From Porphyromonadaceae bacterium (GTDB lineage Bacteria > Bacteroidota > Bacteroidia > Bacteroidales > UBA11471): DNA of 8,427 bases. Numbering within the stretch: position 1 is the stretch's first letter; every line of letters begins with the position of its first letter. Positions 1 to 6,286 of the stretch are shown one piece after another. Below the pieces are notes generated by a model, which saw nothing but the letters and a program-made list of their open reading frames with translations, was not told where the DNA came from and did not search any database. Both the position numbers and the translations under genes were made by a program. The stretch spans positions 1 to 8,427 of the forward strand of contig JAJQIP010000169.1 in the NCBI GenBank assembly GCA_021199145.1. Reading direction: 5' to 3'.

Positions 1-2688
1 GAATACATTTTTCACCTGACTTTCCTGGGCTACAAGAGCTACTATCAACAGGTGAAATTGTTGCGCATACAACCTTCGTTGAAACTCAATACCATCAAGC
101 TAGAACCCGATGCCATTTTGCTGAAGGAGGCTGTCATTACGGCGGTTACGCCTCCTATCGTGGTCAAGGAAGATACGATTGAATATAATGCCGATTCCTA
201 TAAGACCCAACCGAATGCCGTGGTGGAGGACATGTTGAAAAAACTGCCGGGTATAGAGGTCGGAGATGACGGTTCCATCACAGCGCAAGGTAAGTCGGTG
301 AAGAAAATCCTCGTCGATGGGAAAGAGTTCTTTTCGGATGACCCGAAAGTGGCTTCCAAGAATCTGCCCGCCAATATGGTGGATAAAGTGCAGGTGGTCG
401 ATCGCCAGTCCGACGAGGCCCGTTTTTCGGGAGTTGACGATGGTGAGGAGGAAACCGTAATCAATTTGACGGTAAAAAAAGGGATGAAACAGGGCTGGTT
501 TGGTACGGCTCAAGCTGGGGGTGGAACGAAGATGGATGAGTTCGACCCTATGTATGAGTTGAACGCCATGGCGAACCGTTTTGTCAACAGCAGCCAATAC
601 TCCTTGTTGGGAAGCCTCAACAACACCAATAACCAAGGGGCTACCGATTTGGGGGCATCCATGTTTTCGGGAAGTAGCCGTATGATGAGCGGTAACAACC
701 GAGGAACGGGTACTTCGGGTTCCTTGGGCGGCAATTTCAATGCGGGAAACGAATCTGAAACCTTCCGTTTTGGCGGGGATGTGAGTTACATGGGTAATGA
801 CAAGGAATTTATAAGTACAAGTGAGCAACAGAACTTCCTGACCAACGATAGTTCCTCGTTTGTAAACAAGAACGGAAGAAATGTCAATCGAAGTCACAGC
901 CTGAATCTCAATTTCCGTCTCCGTTGGGAAATCGATACCCTGACCACCTTGGAATTCATGCCCCGTTTCGGATTCAACAAGTCGCACCTCGAAAATAATG
1001 GTTTCACGGAGACGATGGGAGGCTATCGGGATGCCGAGTTGGCGGCCCGGGATAGTGTCAATGACCAGGATTCCAGGTCTAGGAGCGATGCACATGGATA
1101 TAACCTCTCCGGCCGACTCAGTTTCAGCCGGGCCTTTAAGAATAATCCTCGTCGCAAACTCAGTTTCAGTTTCAACTATAGTGCCAATCGGAACGAAGAG
1201 GATGGAGAATCCTATGACGTTTTCAATTTTTATCGTACAGGTGTCAGAGATTCTATCCGGCATCAAACCGATGAAACAATCTCCAAAGGGGCATCGTACG
1301 ATGTACGGGCGACCTATGTAGAGCCTCTCTCGAAGCATTACTATCTGAATTTTGTCTACCAATACCGCTATAATACAAGCGACGGGGATGCCTATACCTA
1401 TAATTTAGGTTCGGATTATAATGATAAGACATATCTTGATGTAGACTCCCTGGGCAATCCAATCGCTGACACTGACTACAGTAATGTTTCTCGCAGTCGT
1501 ACCCAAACACATCGGGGAGAACTCTCCTTGCGAGGTGTCTATACCAAGATGTATTTCAATGTGGGAGTCAATCTGGAACATCAAAAACGGGAAACCAACT
1601 ATCTTTATGGCCGTAATGTGGGAGACGATATCACGCAAAATACCCTCAATTTTTCTCCGACATTACGGTTGCGTTACCGTATCAACAAATACGAGAATTT
1701 GCGCTTCAATTACCGAGGTAGCTCTTCGCAGCCTTCGACTCGTCAATTGCAAGCCTCTCCCGATATAACCGACCCGTTGAACATCTATCAAGGTAATCCG
1801 GAGTTGAAAGCGTCGTTTACCCACGATATGTCGTTGCGGTATAACTCCTACAACCCGGAGACTTATAGTTCTCTTTCGGTCGATTTCAGTGCGAAGGTCC
1901 TCCAGAACAACATCTCCGAGAAGACGACCTACAACGACGACGGAGGCCGTACCCGTACCCCGGAAAATGTCAACGGTGCCTGGAACACTTCCATACGCGT
2001 CTTTTACAATATGCCGTTCAAAATGAACAAAAAGTTCAGTCTTAACTCCAATTCTCGGTTGAGTTATGATAAGTCGGTGGGATTTGTCTCTTTGAGTTCA
2101 AAGAGTGATGCTGTGGAGAATACTTCACGGCAGTATGATGCGGAGGAGAATTTGTCCCTTCGCTATTCGTCCGATATCGTCAGTGCCAGTGTAGGTGGAA
2201 ATTATACCTATTCCAGCGTGGTGAACACCATGCAGCCGGATAACAACCAATCGACAATGAATTTCGGAGCTCGGGCCGACCTCGATGTGTTCCTCACGTG
2301 TGGCATCTCCATCGGAACGGATTGCCGTTATCAAGGTACGGCAGGTTATGCCGAGGGTTACAACCAGAACAAAGTGATATGGAATGCCTCTATTGCCTAC
2401 TCCTTCCTGCAAAAGAAAAACGCTACCATTCGGTTCAAGGTCTATGATATCCTGCAACAGAATACCAGCATTGAGCGTAGGGTAAGCAGTTCCTATATTA
2501 TGGACCAGGAGACCAATACGTTGGGAAGCTATTGTATGCTCTATTTCGCTTACCAGTTCAATACGCTCGGGAAAGGTGGCCATGGAGGAGATCGGGGCGG
2601 CCGTGGCGGATTTGGAGGTCCAGGCGGAGGCGGTCCCGGTGGTAGTCCAGGTGGAGGCGGACCTGGCGGATATGGCGGGTTTAGATAA
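1..2688 (+). CDS. TonB-dependent-receptor-like outer-membrane beta-barrel protein, 5' partial
   Basis: The reading frame is open from base 1, so the GTG at 52 is an internal Val codon and the true start lies upstream. In all, 895 residues are visible. Residues 1 to about 45 look like the end of a carboxypeptidase-regulatory-like beta-sandwich. A plug domain follows at about 46-160, with TIEYNADSYK (59-68), LPGIEVGDDGSI (from 82), ILVDGKEFF (103-111) and LPANMVDKVQVVD (122-134). From about 165 to 856 comes a long barrel of alternating polar and aromatic strands, rich in Asn, Ser and Tyr. This layout matches Bacteroidota outer-membrane barrel proteins of the OMP_b-brl_3 type, which relate to TonB-dependent transporters. 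The signal peptide and any TonB box would be upstream of the window. The substrate cannot be read from the sequence, and no SusD-like partner is present downstream. The last 39 residues form a Gly-rich tail, listed separately. The stop TAA is followed directly by an in-frame TAG. Family assignment is confident; transport function is inferred. Confidence 0.9.
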   Translation, partial: EYIFHLTFLGYKSYYQQVKLLRIQPSLKLNTIKLEPDAILLKEAVITAVTPPIVVKEDTIEYNADSYKTQPNAVVEDMLKKLPGIEVGDDGSITAQGKSVKKILVDGKEFFSDDPKVASKNLPANMVDKVQVVDRQSDEARFSGVDDGEEETVINLTVKKGMKQGWFGTAQAGGGTKMDEFDPMYELNAMANRFVNSSQYSLLGSLNNTNNQGATDLGASMFSGSSRMMSGNNRGTGTSGSLGGNFNAGNESETFRFGGDVSYMGNDKEFISTSEQQNFLTNDSSSFVNKNGRNVNRSHSLNLNFRLRWEIDTLTTLEFMPRFGFNKSHLENNGFTETMGGYRDAELAARDSVNDQDSRSRSDAHGYNLSGRLSFSRAFKNNPRRKLSFSFNYSANRNEEDGESYDVFNFYRTGVRDSIRHQTDETISKGASYDVRATYVEPLSKHYYLNFVYQYRYNTSDGDAYTYNLGSDYNDKTYLDVDSLGNPIADTDYSNVSRSRTQTHRGELSLRGVYTKMYFNVGVNLEHQKRETNYLYGRNVGDDITQNTLNFSPTLRLRYRINKYENLRFNYRGSSSQPSTRQLQASPDITDPLNIYQGNPELKASFTHDMSLRYNSYNPETYSSLSVDFSAKVLQNNISEKTTYNDDGGRTRTPENVNGAWNTSIRVFYNMPFKMNKKFSLNSNSRLSYDKSVGFVSLSSKSDAVENTSRQYDAEENLSLRYSSDIVSASVGGNYTYSSVVNTMQPDNNQSTMNFGARADLDVFLTCGISIGTDCRYQGTAGYAEGYNQNKVIWNASIAYSFLQKKNATIRFKVYDILQQNTSIERRVSSSYIMDQETNTLGSYCMLYFAYQFNTLGKGGHGGDRGGRGGFGGPGGGGPGGSPGGGGPGGYGGFR
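2569..2685 (+). repeat. Gly-rich C-terminal tail with two PGGGGPGG repeats
   Basis: This stretch codes for residues 857-895 of the visible barrel protein. Of these 39 residues 25 are Gly, and the rest are mostly Pro, Arg and aromatic. It contains a 27-bp imperfect tandem repeat (2620-2646 and 2647-2673), in which each unit encodes PGGGGPGG plus one residue. Synonymous differences between the two copies (for example cca-ggc-gga against cca-ggt-gga) show that they are not a very recent duplication. The tail follows what looks like the last barrel strand (YCMLYFAYQF), so it should be a flexible extension outside the barrel fold. Its role is unknown. Confidence 0.8.
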
Positions 2689-2718
2689 TAGCGTTGGGAA
2701 TTACCTACAGATATAGAT

Positions 2719-3744
2719 ATGAAAAATAGAAAAGGTTGGAGTGCCTGTTTAGTGTTGCTCATTCTTGGGGGAGCAGTTCTTGTATGGTCGCAGTGCCGTA
2801 CTCCGCAAACAGGGAGTTATCAGTATGATGAAGGGTTGATTTTCAATACAATATATCATTTTTCATATCAGGCGAAAGAGAATTATCAGTCTCAAATAGA
2901 AGAGGAGTTGCAACGTTTTGACGCCTCCTTGTCTCCATTTAATCCGACCTCGATTATTTCCCGTTTCAACGACAACGATACGACGGTTGAAGCCGATAGT
3001 TGGTTCACGACGGTGTTCGACCGTTCTATGGAAATCTGGCTGGATACCGAAGGTGCGTTTGACCCTACTGTCTCTCCGCTCGTCAATTTGTGGGGGTTCG
3101 GTTTTAAGAGCGGAATTGCTGTTACTCCAGAGGCGGTTGACAGTCTGCATGGTTTGGTCGGGATGGAGCGGTTGGCCCTTAGCGACGGTCGTCTTTATAA
3201 AGACGATTCCCGTATGACCCTTGACTTTTCGGCTATTGCCAAAGGGTATGCCGTCGATGTGGTGGCCTCCTTTTTGCAGGAGAAAGGGGTAGAGAATTAT
3301 TTGGTTGAGATAGGGGGAGAGATTCGGGCCCACGGCCATAACAGTCAAGGGAAAAGTTGGCGTATCGGAATAGATACGCCCGATGAAAGCAATGTAGCCG
3401 GTGGAGAAATCGAGGCGGTGATGTTGCTCGATGATGCGGCGTTGGCGACATCGGGGAATTACCGCAATTACCGTATTGTCAATGGTCAGCGGGTGGCTCA
3501 TACCATTGACCCGGTTTCGGGCTATCCCATCCAACACACCCTGTTGAGTGCAACGGTATTGGCTCCCGACTGTATGACGGCCGATGCCTATGCTACGGCA
3601 TTTATGGTCTTAGGGGTGGAGAAGAGCCTTGAAATTGTGGCCCGTCATCCCGAATTAGAAACCTTTCTCATTTATGCCGTGGATTCGGTGCAGACAGCGG
3701 TCACCTATTCTCCTGGCATGAAACAGTATCTGTTTGGTGACTGA
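2719..3744 (+). CDS. apbE: FAD:protein FMN transferase (ApbE family), exported
   Basis: ApbE enzymes use FAD and Mg2+ to attach FMN covalently to Ser or Thr of target proteins, such as Rnf or Nqr subunits and FMN-binding domains, on the outer face of the inner membrane. The 341 residues show the family motifs in order: FDASLSPFNPTSIISRFN (67-84), FDPTVSPLVNLWGFG (114-128), DFSAIAKGYAVD (169-180), ENYLVEIGGEIRAHG (192-206), ATSGNYRNYR (243-252), HTIDPVSGYP (261-270) and the metal-site segment TADAYATAFMVLG (287-299). The length is normal for the family. The N-terminus has a basic start (KNRK) and a hydrophobic core at 9-23, so it is a Sec signal. Cys26 may be a lipidation site, but the preceding VWSQ is a poor lipobox. 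The gene starts 30 bp after the barrel gene with no promoter or Shine-Dalgarno that I can see, so co-transcription is likely. No flavinylation target is encoded in the window. No intrinsic terminator is evident after the stop. Confidence 0.93.
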   Translation: MKNRKGWSACLVLLILGGAVLVWSQCRTPQTGSYQYDEGLIFNTIYHFSYQAKENYQSQIEEELQRFDASLSPFNPTSIISRFNDNDTTVEADSWFTTVFDRSMEIWLDTEGAFDPTVSPLVNLWGFGFKSGIAVTPEAVDSLHGLVGMERLALSDGRLYKDDSRMTLDFSAIAKGYAVDVVASFLQEKGVENYLVEIGGEIRAHGHNSQGKSWRIGIDTPDESNVAGGEIEAVMLLDDAALATSGNYRNYRIVNGQRVAHTIDPVSGYPIQHTLLSATVLAPDCMTADAYATAFMVLGVEKSLEIVARHPELETFLIYAVDSVQTAVTYSPGMKQYLFGD

Positions 3745-3889
3745 TGGGGCGATAGCAGCGAGAAGTGGCGGAAGTACTTTTACGGATAGAAGAGGGGTTA
3801 AATGCGGTAATTCGTTTTACTTATTAGATATATACTTTTCCACATTGCTCTGAAAGCGGTAAAAACTTTTTTAGTCGCTGAATATTCCG
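3745..3889. other. Intergenic stretch with no gene found
   Basis: This is most of the 181-bp gap between apbE and the aminotransferase gene. I see no credible ORF and no strong stem followed by a T-run that would terminate apbE. The right part is AT-rich and leads into the promoter at 3867-3897. The word gcggtaa occurs twice, in the contexts atgcggtaatt and aagcggtaaaa, but the copies are too short to call an operator. Confidence 0.5.
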
Positions 3890-3897
3890 TATATTTG
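3867..3897 (+). promoter_or_regulatory. Bacteroidota-type promoter for the aminotransferase gene
   Basis: TATATTTG at 3890-3897 matches the Bacteroidota -7 consensus TAnnTTTG exactly and is followed by C. A T-run at 3867-3872 lies about 17-20 bp upstream, where the loose -33 element (TTTG or similar) is expected. Transcription would start a few bases after 3897, giving a leader of roughly 20-25 nt before the ATG at 3926. The -7 box is a clear match, while the -33 element is weak. Confidence 0.7.
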
Positions 3898-3925
3898 CGA
3901 TATCAATCATTCAAAATAAGGAACA

Positions 3926-5119
3926 ATGAGTCAGATATCAGACCGTTTGGCCAGTCTTTCTCCTTCGGAGACATTGGCTATGTCGCAAAAAAGCAGTGAA
4001 TTAAGAGCCCAGGGAGTCGATGTGATTAACTTGAGTGTGGGAGAGCCGGACTTTTTTACACCCGACCATATCAAAGCGGCTGCCAAGAAAGCTATTGATG
4101 ACAACTTTTCGTTTTATTCCCCAGTAGCCGGTTATACCGATTTGCGGGAAGCGATTTGCGCCAAGCTCAAAAAGGAGAACGGACTTGACTTTACGCCCAA
4201 TCAGATTGTCGTTTCTAACGGGGCCAAGCAGTCTATCTGTAATGCTGTTCTTTGTGTGGTGAACCCGGGAGATGAGGTGATTATTCCGGCTCCTTGTTGG
4301 GTGAGCTATGTGGAGATGGTGAAATTGGCCGAAGGAAAGAGTGTCGTCGTGCCATCAGGAATAGAGAACGATTTCAAGATGACTCCCGCACAATTGGAGA
4401 CTGCAATAACTCCTCGGACAAAGGCCATCATCCTCTGTTCTCCATCCAATCCTACGGGCAGTGTCTATTCTCGGGAGGAGTTGAAAGCGCTTGCCGATGT
4501 GCTGGCCCGCCATCCGCAAATCATTATCTTGGCGGATGAAATCTATGAACATATCAATTATGTAGGCGGTCATCAGAGTATCGCCCAGTTTGAGAATGTG
4601 CGGGAACGGGTAGCCATCATCAATGGCGTATCCAAAGCCTATGCCATGACAGGATGGCGTATCGGATTTGTAGCGGCCCCGCTGTGGCTGGCAAAGGCAT
4701 GCAGCAAGTTGCAGAGCCAATACACTTCCGGCCCCAGTTCTATCGCCCAAAAAGCTGCAGTTGCTGCTTTTAGCGGAGGCCAAAGTTGTGTGGAAGAGAT
4801 GCGGCAGGTTTTTGAACGTCGGCGCAATCTGGTAGTGGAGTTGGCCCGTCAAATCCCAGGCTTTAAAGTGAATGTACCGCAAGGAGCCTTCTATCTTTTC
4901 CCGGATGTCTCCTATTACTACGGTAAGAAATTTGGAGATAAGGTCATTGCCGATTCGGCCGATTTGGCTATGTATCTCCTGGAAGAGGGTCATGTGGCGA
5001 CAGTCGGTGGAAGTGCTTTTTGTGCCCCTGACTATCTCCGTTTTTCGTATGCGACTTCGGATGAAAACCTCAAGGAGGCCTTGCGGCGTATTAAAAAAGC
5101 TTTGGCCAAACTGAAATAA
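3926..5119 (+). CDS. aspC: Aspartate aminotransferase, PLP-dependent fold type I (class I/II)
   Basis: This cytoplasmic enzyme probably transfers the amino group between aspartate and 2-oxoglutarate, linking amino-acid metabolism to the TCA cycle. It has 397 residues, normal for the family. Visible motifs are VINLSVGEPDF near the N-terminus, YSPVAGYTDLREAI in the substrate region, SNPTG with Asn175, DEIYEH with Asp204 (pairs with the PLP ring nitrogen) and Tyr207, the Schiff-base Lys237 in VSKAYAMTGWRIGF, and Arg372 in YLRFSYATS (binds the substrate carboxylate). The pattern resembles the Thermus-type (subgroup 1b) aspartate aminotransferases more than the E. coli AspC type. Some members of that subgroup also act on prephenate or other amino acids, so the exact substrate is not certain. 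The ATG at 3926 fits the N-terminal start of relatives. AAGGAA (3918-3923) lies only 2 nt before it, too close for a normal Shine-Dalgarno. The gene has its own promoter and terminator, so it is probably monocistronic. Confidence 0.93.
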   Translation: MSQISDRLASLSPSETLAMSQKSSELRAQGVDVINLSVGEPDFFTPDHIKAAAKKAIDDNFSFYSPVAGYTDLREAICAKLKKENGLDFTPNQIVVSNGAKQSICNAVLCVVNPGDEVIIPAPCWVSYVEMVKLAEGKSVVVPSGIENDFKMTPAQLETAITPRTKAIILCSPSNPTGSVYSREELKALADVLARHPQIIILADEIYEHINYVGGHQSIAQFENVRERVAIINGVSKAYAMTGWRIGFVAAPLWLAKACSKLQSQYTSGPSSIAQKAAVAAFSGGQSCVEEMRQVFERRRNLVVELARQIPGFKVNVPQGAFYLFPDVSYYYGKKFGDKVIADSADLAMYLLEEGHVATVGGSAFCAPDYLRFSYATSDENLKEALRRIKKALAKLK

Positions 5120-5160
5120 TTCCCGGCACAATCTTCTTTCGTGACGAAAACCTTTTATGT

Positions 5161-5197
5161 GGGTCCGCTATCTCAAGGGGTGGCGGACCTATTTTTT
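5161..5197 (+). terminator. Intrinsic terminator of the aminotransferase gene
   Basis: GGTCCGC (5162-5168) pairs perfectly with GCGGACC (5183-5189). The stem extends inward by a T-G wobble (5169/5182) and an A-T pair (5170/5181), leaving a 10-nt loop. It is followed by TATTTTTT (5190-5197), a good U-tract for plus-strand transcription. It lies about 40 bp after the aminotransferase stop. The U-tract overlaps the last codons of the opposing acyltransferase gene. On the minus strand no T-run follows the stem, so it should work mainly in the plus direction. Confidence 0.88.
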
Positions 5198-6220
5198 GGA
5201 GGTAGGGTTAAAGCGTGCTGTGGGGATGCACTCTTGTTGTGCGGTAAAACGAGGTGTGAAACGGCGCATTCCTTCGATAAGAAGTATCTCCGTGACCATT
5301 GTCAGGACGAATATGAGCAGGAAAGCACCGGTTCTTTCGGGCAAGAAGGCGTTCACAGCGGTTTGCCAACTGTGATAAAGGGGCCAGTGTGTGCCGAAGA
5401 CGATGATGGAATAGCGTCCATAATAGGCTATCGGCCGACAATGTTTTATGGCTTTGCACAAGAAGACAAGGGCCAGCGTGCCACCGATTCCGCAGAAGTA
5501 AAAGCTTAGGAAATTATCCGGCAATACCAGTTCGTGTATCCGTATCGGAGCGGCCAGTAGCCATACGGCAATCCCCAACGGCAGGATAGCTGCATAGAGA
5601 TATTTGTCCCGAGGAGAGTAGGCGAGAAGGTTCGCTCTCCTCAGCCAGGTACCGGCATGGAAAAAGGGAAAGACGATGAGGGTCGTCCCGAGGTAATAGG
5701 GTAAAACGATTCCTTGTTTGGCCATTATCCATCCTCCTAAGGCAATCAGCCATATGGCCACATCGAGTTTCCAGCGGGTCCAGACCATCTGTAAAAGGTA
5801 GTAGAGAAGGTTCGTTTCAAACAGGACCGTGAGAAACCACAACGGAGAATTGTGGTAGGTCGAACCTGTGCGGATGATTTCCCAGAAAGGCCACCAGGAG
5901 TAATGTTCATAGAGGGAGGTATCGCTCCCATGGATGAGGCGTAGGCCCCAACAGGCGGCATCGTAGAGGTAGGAGAAGGCGTAGAAGAAAAGGAGGGGAA
6001 TAAGGAGATTGTTGATTTTCTTTACGGTAAAGAGGACTATCCCACTATATTTTTTGAAGAAAATTCCGGAGAGGAAAAAGTAAAGCGGCATCCGGAACGA
6101 GTCAAAAAAGAGACCTCCTGCATAGTCGGTCAGGTCAGGATAGATATGGGCAAAGACCACCAATGCAATGCAGATGCCTTTGGCCAAGTCGATATATTCG
6201 ATGCGTTGGGGGTTTTGCAT
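5189..6220 (-). CDS. Integral-membrane acyltransferase, acyltransferase-3 family
   Basis: This 343-residue, very hydrophobic protein has about ten predicted membrane helices, for example around LLIPLLFFYAFSYLY, LWFLTVLFETNLLYYLL, YLYAAILPLGIAVWLLA and LLIFVLTMVTEILLI. The N-terminus RIEYIDLAKGICIALVVFAH carries the family signature, including Lys14-x10-His25, the R/K-x10-H motif linked to acyl transfer in OafA-like enzymes. FRMPLYFFLSG (42-52) is the second hallmark, and YYGRYSIIVFGTHWPLYH near the C-terminus is a third. Family members move acetyl or other acyl groups onto extracytoplasmic sugars of LPS, capsule or peptidoglycan. No SGNH domain is fused. The acceptor is unknown, since no glycosyltransferase or polysaccharide gene is adjacent. 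The ATG at 6220 is directly preceded by an AT-rich leader and a good minus-strand -7 box. The gene converges on the aminotransferase gene and diverges from the peptidase gene, so it is probably transcribed alone. Confidence 0.9.
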   Translation of the reverse strand: MQNPQRIEYIDLAKGICIALVVFAHIYPDLTDYAGGLFFDSFRMPLYFFLSGIFFKKYSGIVLFTVKKINNLLIPLLFFYAFSYLYDAACWGLRLIHGSDTSLYEHYSWWPFWEIIRTGSTYHNSPLWFLTVLFETNLLYYLLQMVWTRWKLDVAIWLIALGGWIMAKQGIVLPYYLGTTLIVFPFFHAGTWLRRANLLAYSPRDKYLYAAILPLGIAVWLLAAPIRIHELVLPDNFLSFYFCGIGGTLALVFLCKAIKHCRPIAYYGRYSIIVFGTHWPLYHSWQTAVNAFLPERTGAFLLIFVLTMVTEILLIEGMRRFTPRFTAQQECIPTARFNPTSKK

Positions 6221-6243
6221 GGTTTTTAGACCGTATCAGGTTA

Positions 6244-6251
6244 CAAAGATA
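6244..6251 (-). promoter_or_regulatory. Minus-strand -7 box for the acyltransferase gene
   Basis: Read on the minus strand, 6251 down to 6244 is TATCTTTG, an exact match to TAnnTTTG. It would give a leader of roughly 15-20 nt before the ATG at 6220. A T-rich stretch (minus strand, about 6279-6271) sits near the expected -33 position but is not a clear match. Confidence 0.65.
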
Positions 6252-6262
6252 AAAATTACCTC

Positions 6263-6270
6263 TATATTTG
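6263..6270 (+). promoter_or_regulatory. Plus-strand -7 box for the aminopeptidase gene
   Basis: TATATTTG, followed by C, is identical to the -7 box upstream of the aminotransferase gene. The ATG of the peptidase gene is 16 nt after the box, so the mRNA leader would be only about 10 nt and carries no Shine-Dalgarno. The position where a -33 element should lie (about 6240-6244) overlaps the -7 box of the opposite promoter, and I see no good TTTG there. Confidence 0.65.
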
Positions 6271-6286
6271 CATAAAAAGCCAGACT

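Noticed and set aside
52..54. GTG at 52 as the start of the barrel protein
   Set aside because: The frame is open back to base 1 and the upstream residues continue the beta-sandwich domain, so the gene is cut by the window edge.
100..1362. A 420-codon open frame on the minus strand inside the barrel gene
   Set aside because: It lies fully antisense to a clear coding gene, has no recognisable domain or upstream signal, and is explained by the codon composition of the sense gene.
2550..2762. A Pro-rich minus-strand frame across the glycine-rich tail
   Set aside because: The proline runs are simply the complement of Gly codons in the barrel protein tail.
2863..3537. A 224-codon minus-strand frame inside apbE
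   Set aside because: It is antisense to conserved ApbE motifs and its product has no recognisable features.
3875..3900. TCGC ... GCGA inverted pair flanking the -7 box of the aminotransferase promoter
   Set aside because: Only 4 bp pair at the ends and the inner bases do not match; this is expected by chance and is not enough for an operator call.
4355..5131. A 258-codon minus-strand frame inside the aminotransferase gene
   Set aside because: It is antisense to a highly conserved enzyme, with no promoter and no similarity that I recognise.
5137..5149. Small palindrome TTTCG-TGA-CGAAA
   Set aside because: The stem is only 5 bp and AT-rich, with no T-run directly after it on either strand; the nearby 5162-5189 hairpin explains termination better.
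5141..5509. A plus-strand frame of 122 codons after the aminotransferase gene
   Set aside because: It crosses the intrinsic terminator and is antisense to the acyltransferase gene; the start region has no ribosome binding site.
5624..5814. GAGAAGGTTCG occurring twice, 180 bp apart
   Set aside because: Both copies lie in the acyltransferase coding region over Asn-Leu-Leu codons; eleven bases without wider similarity is not a meaningful repeat.
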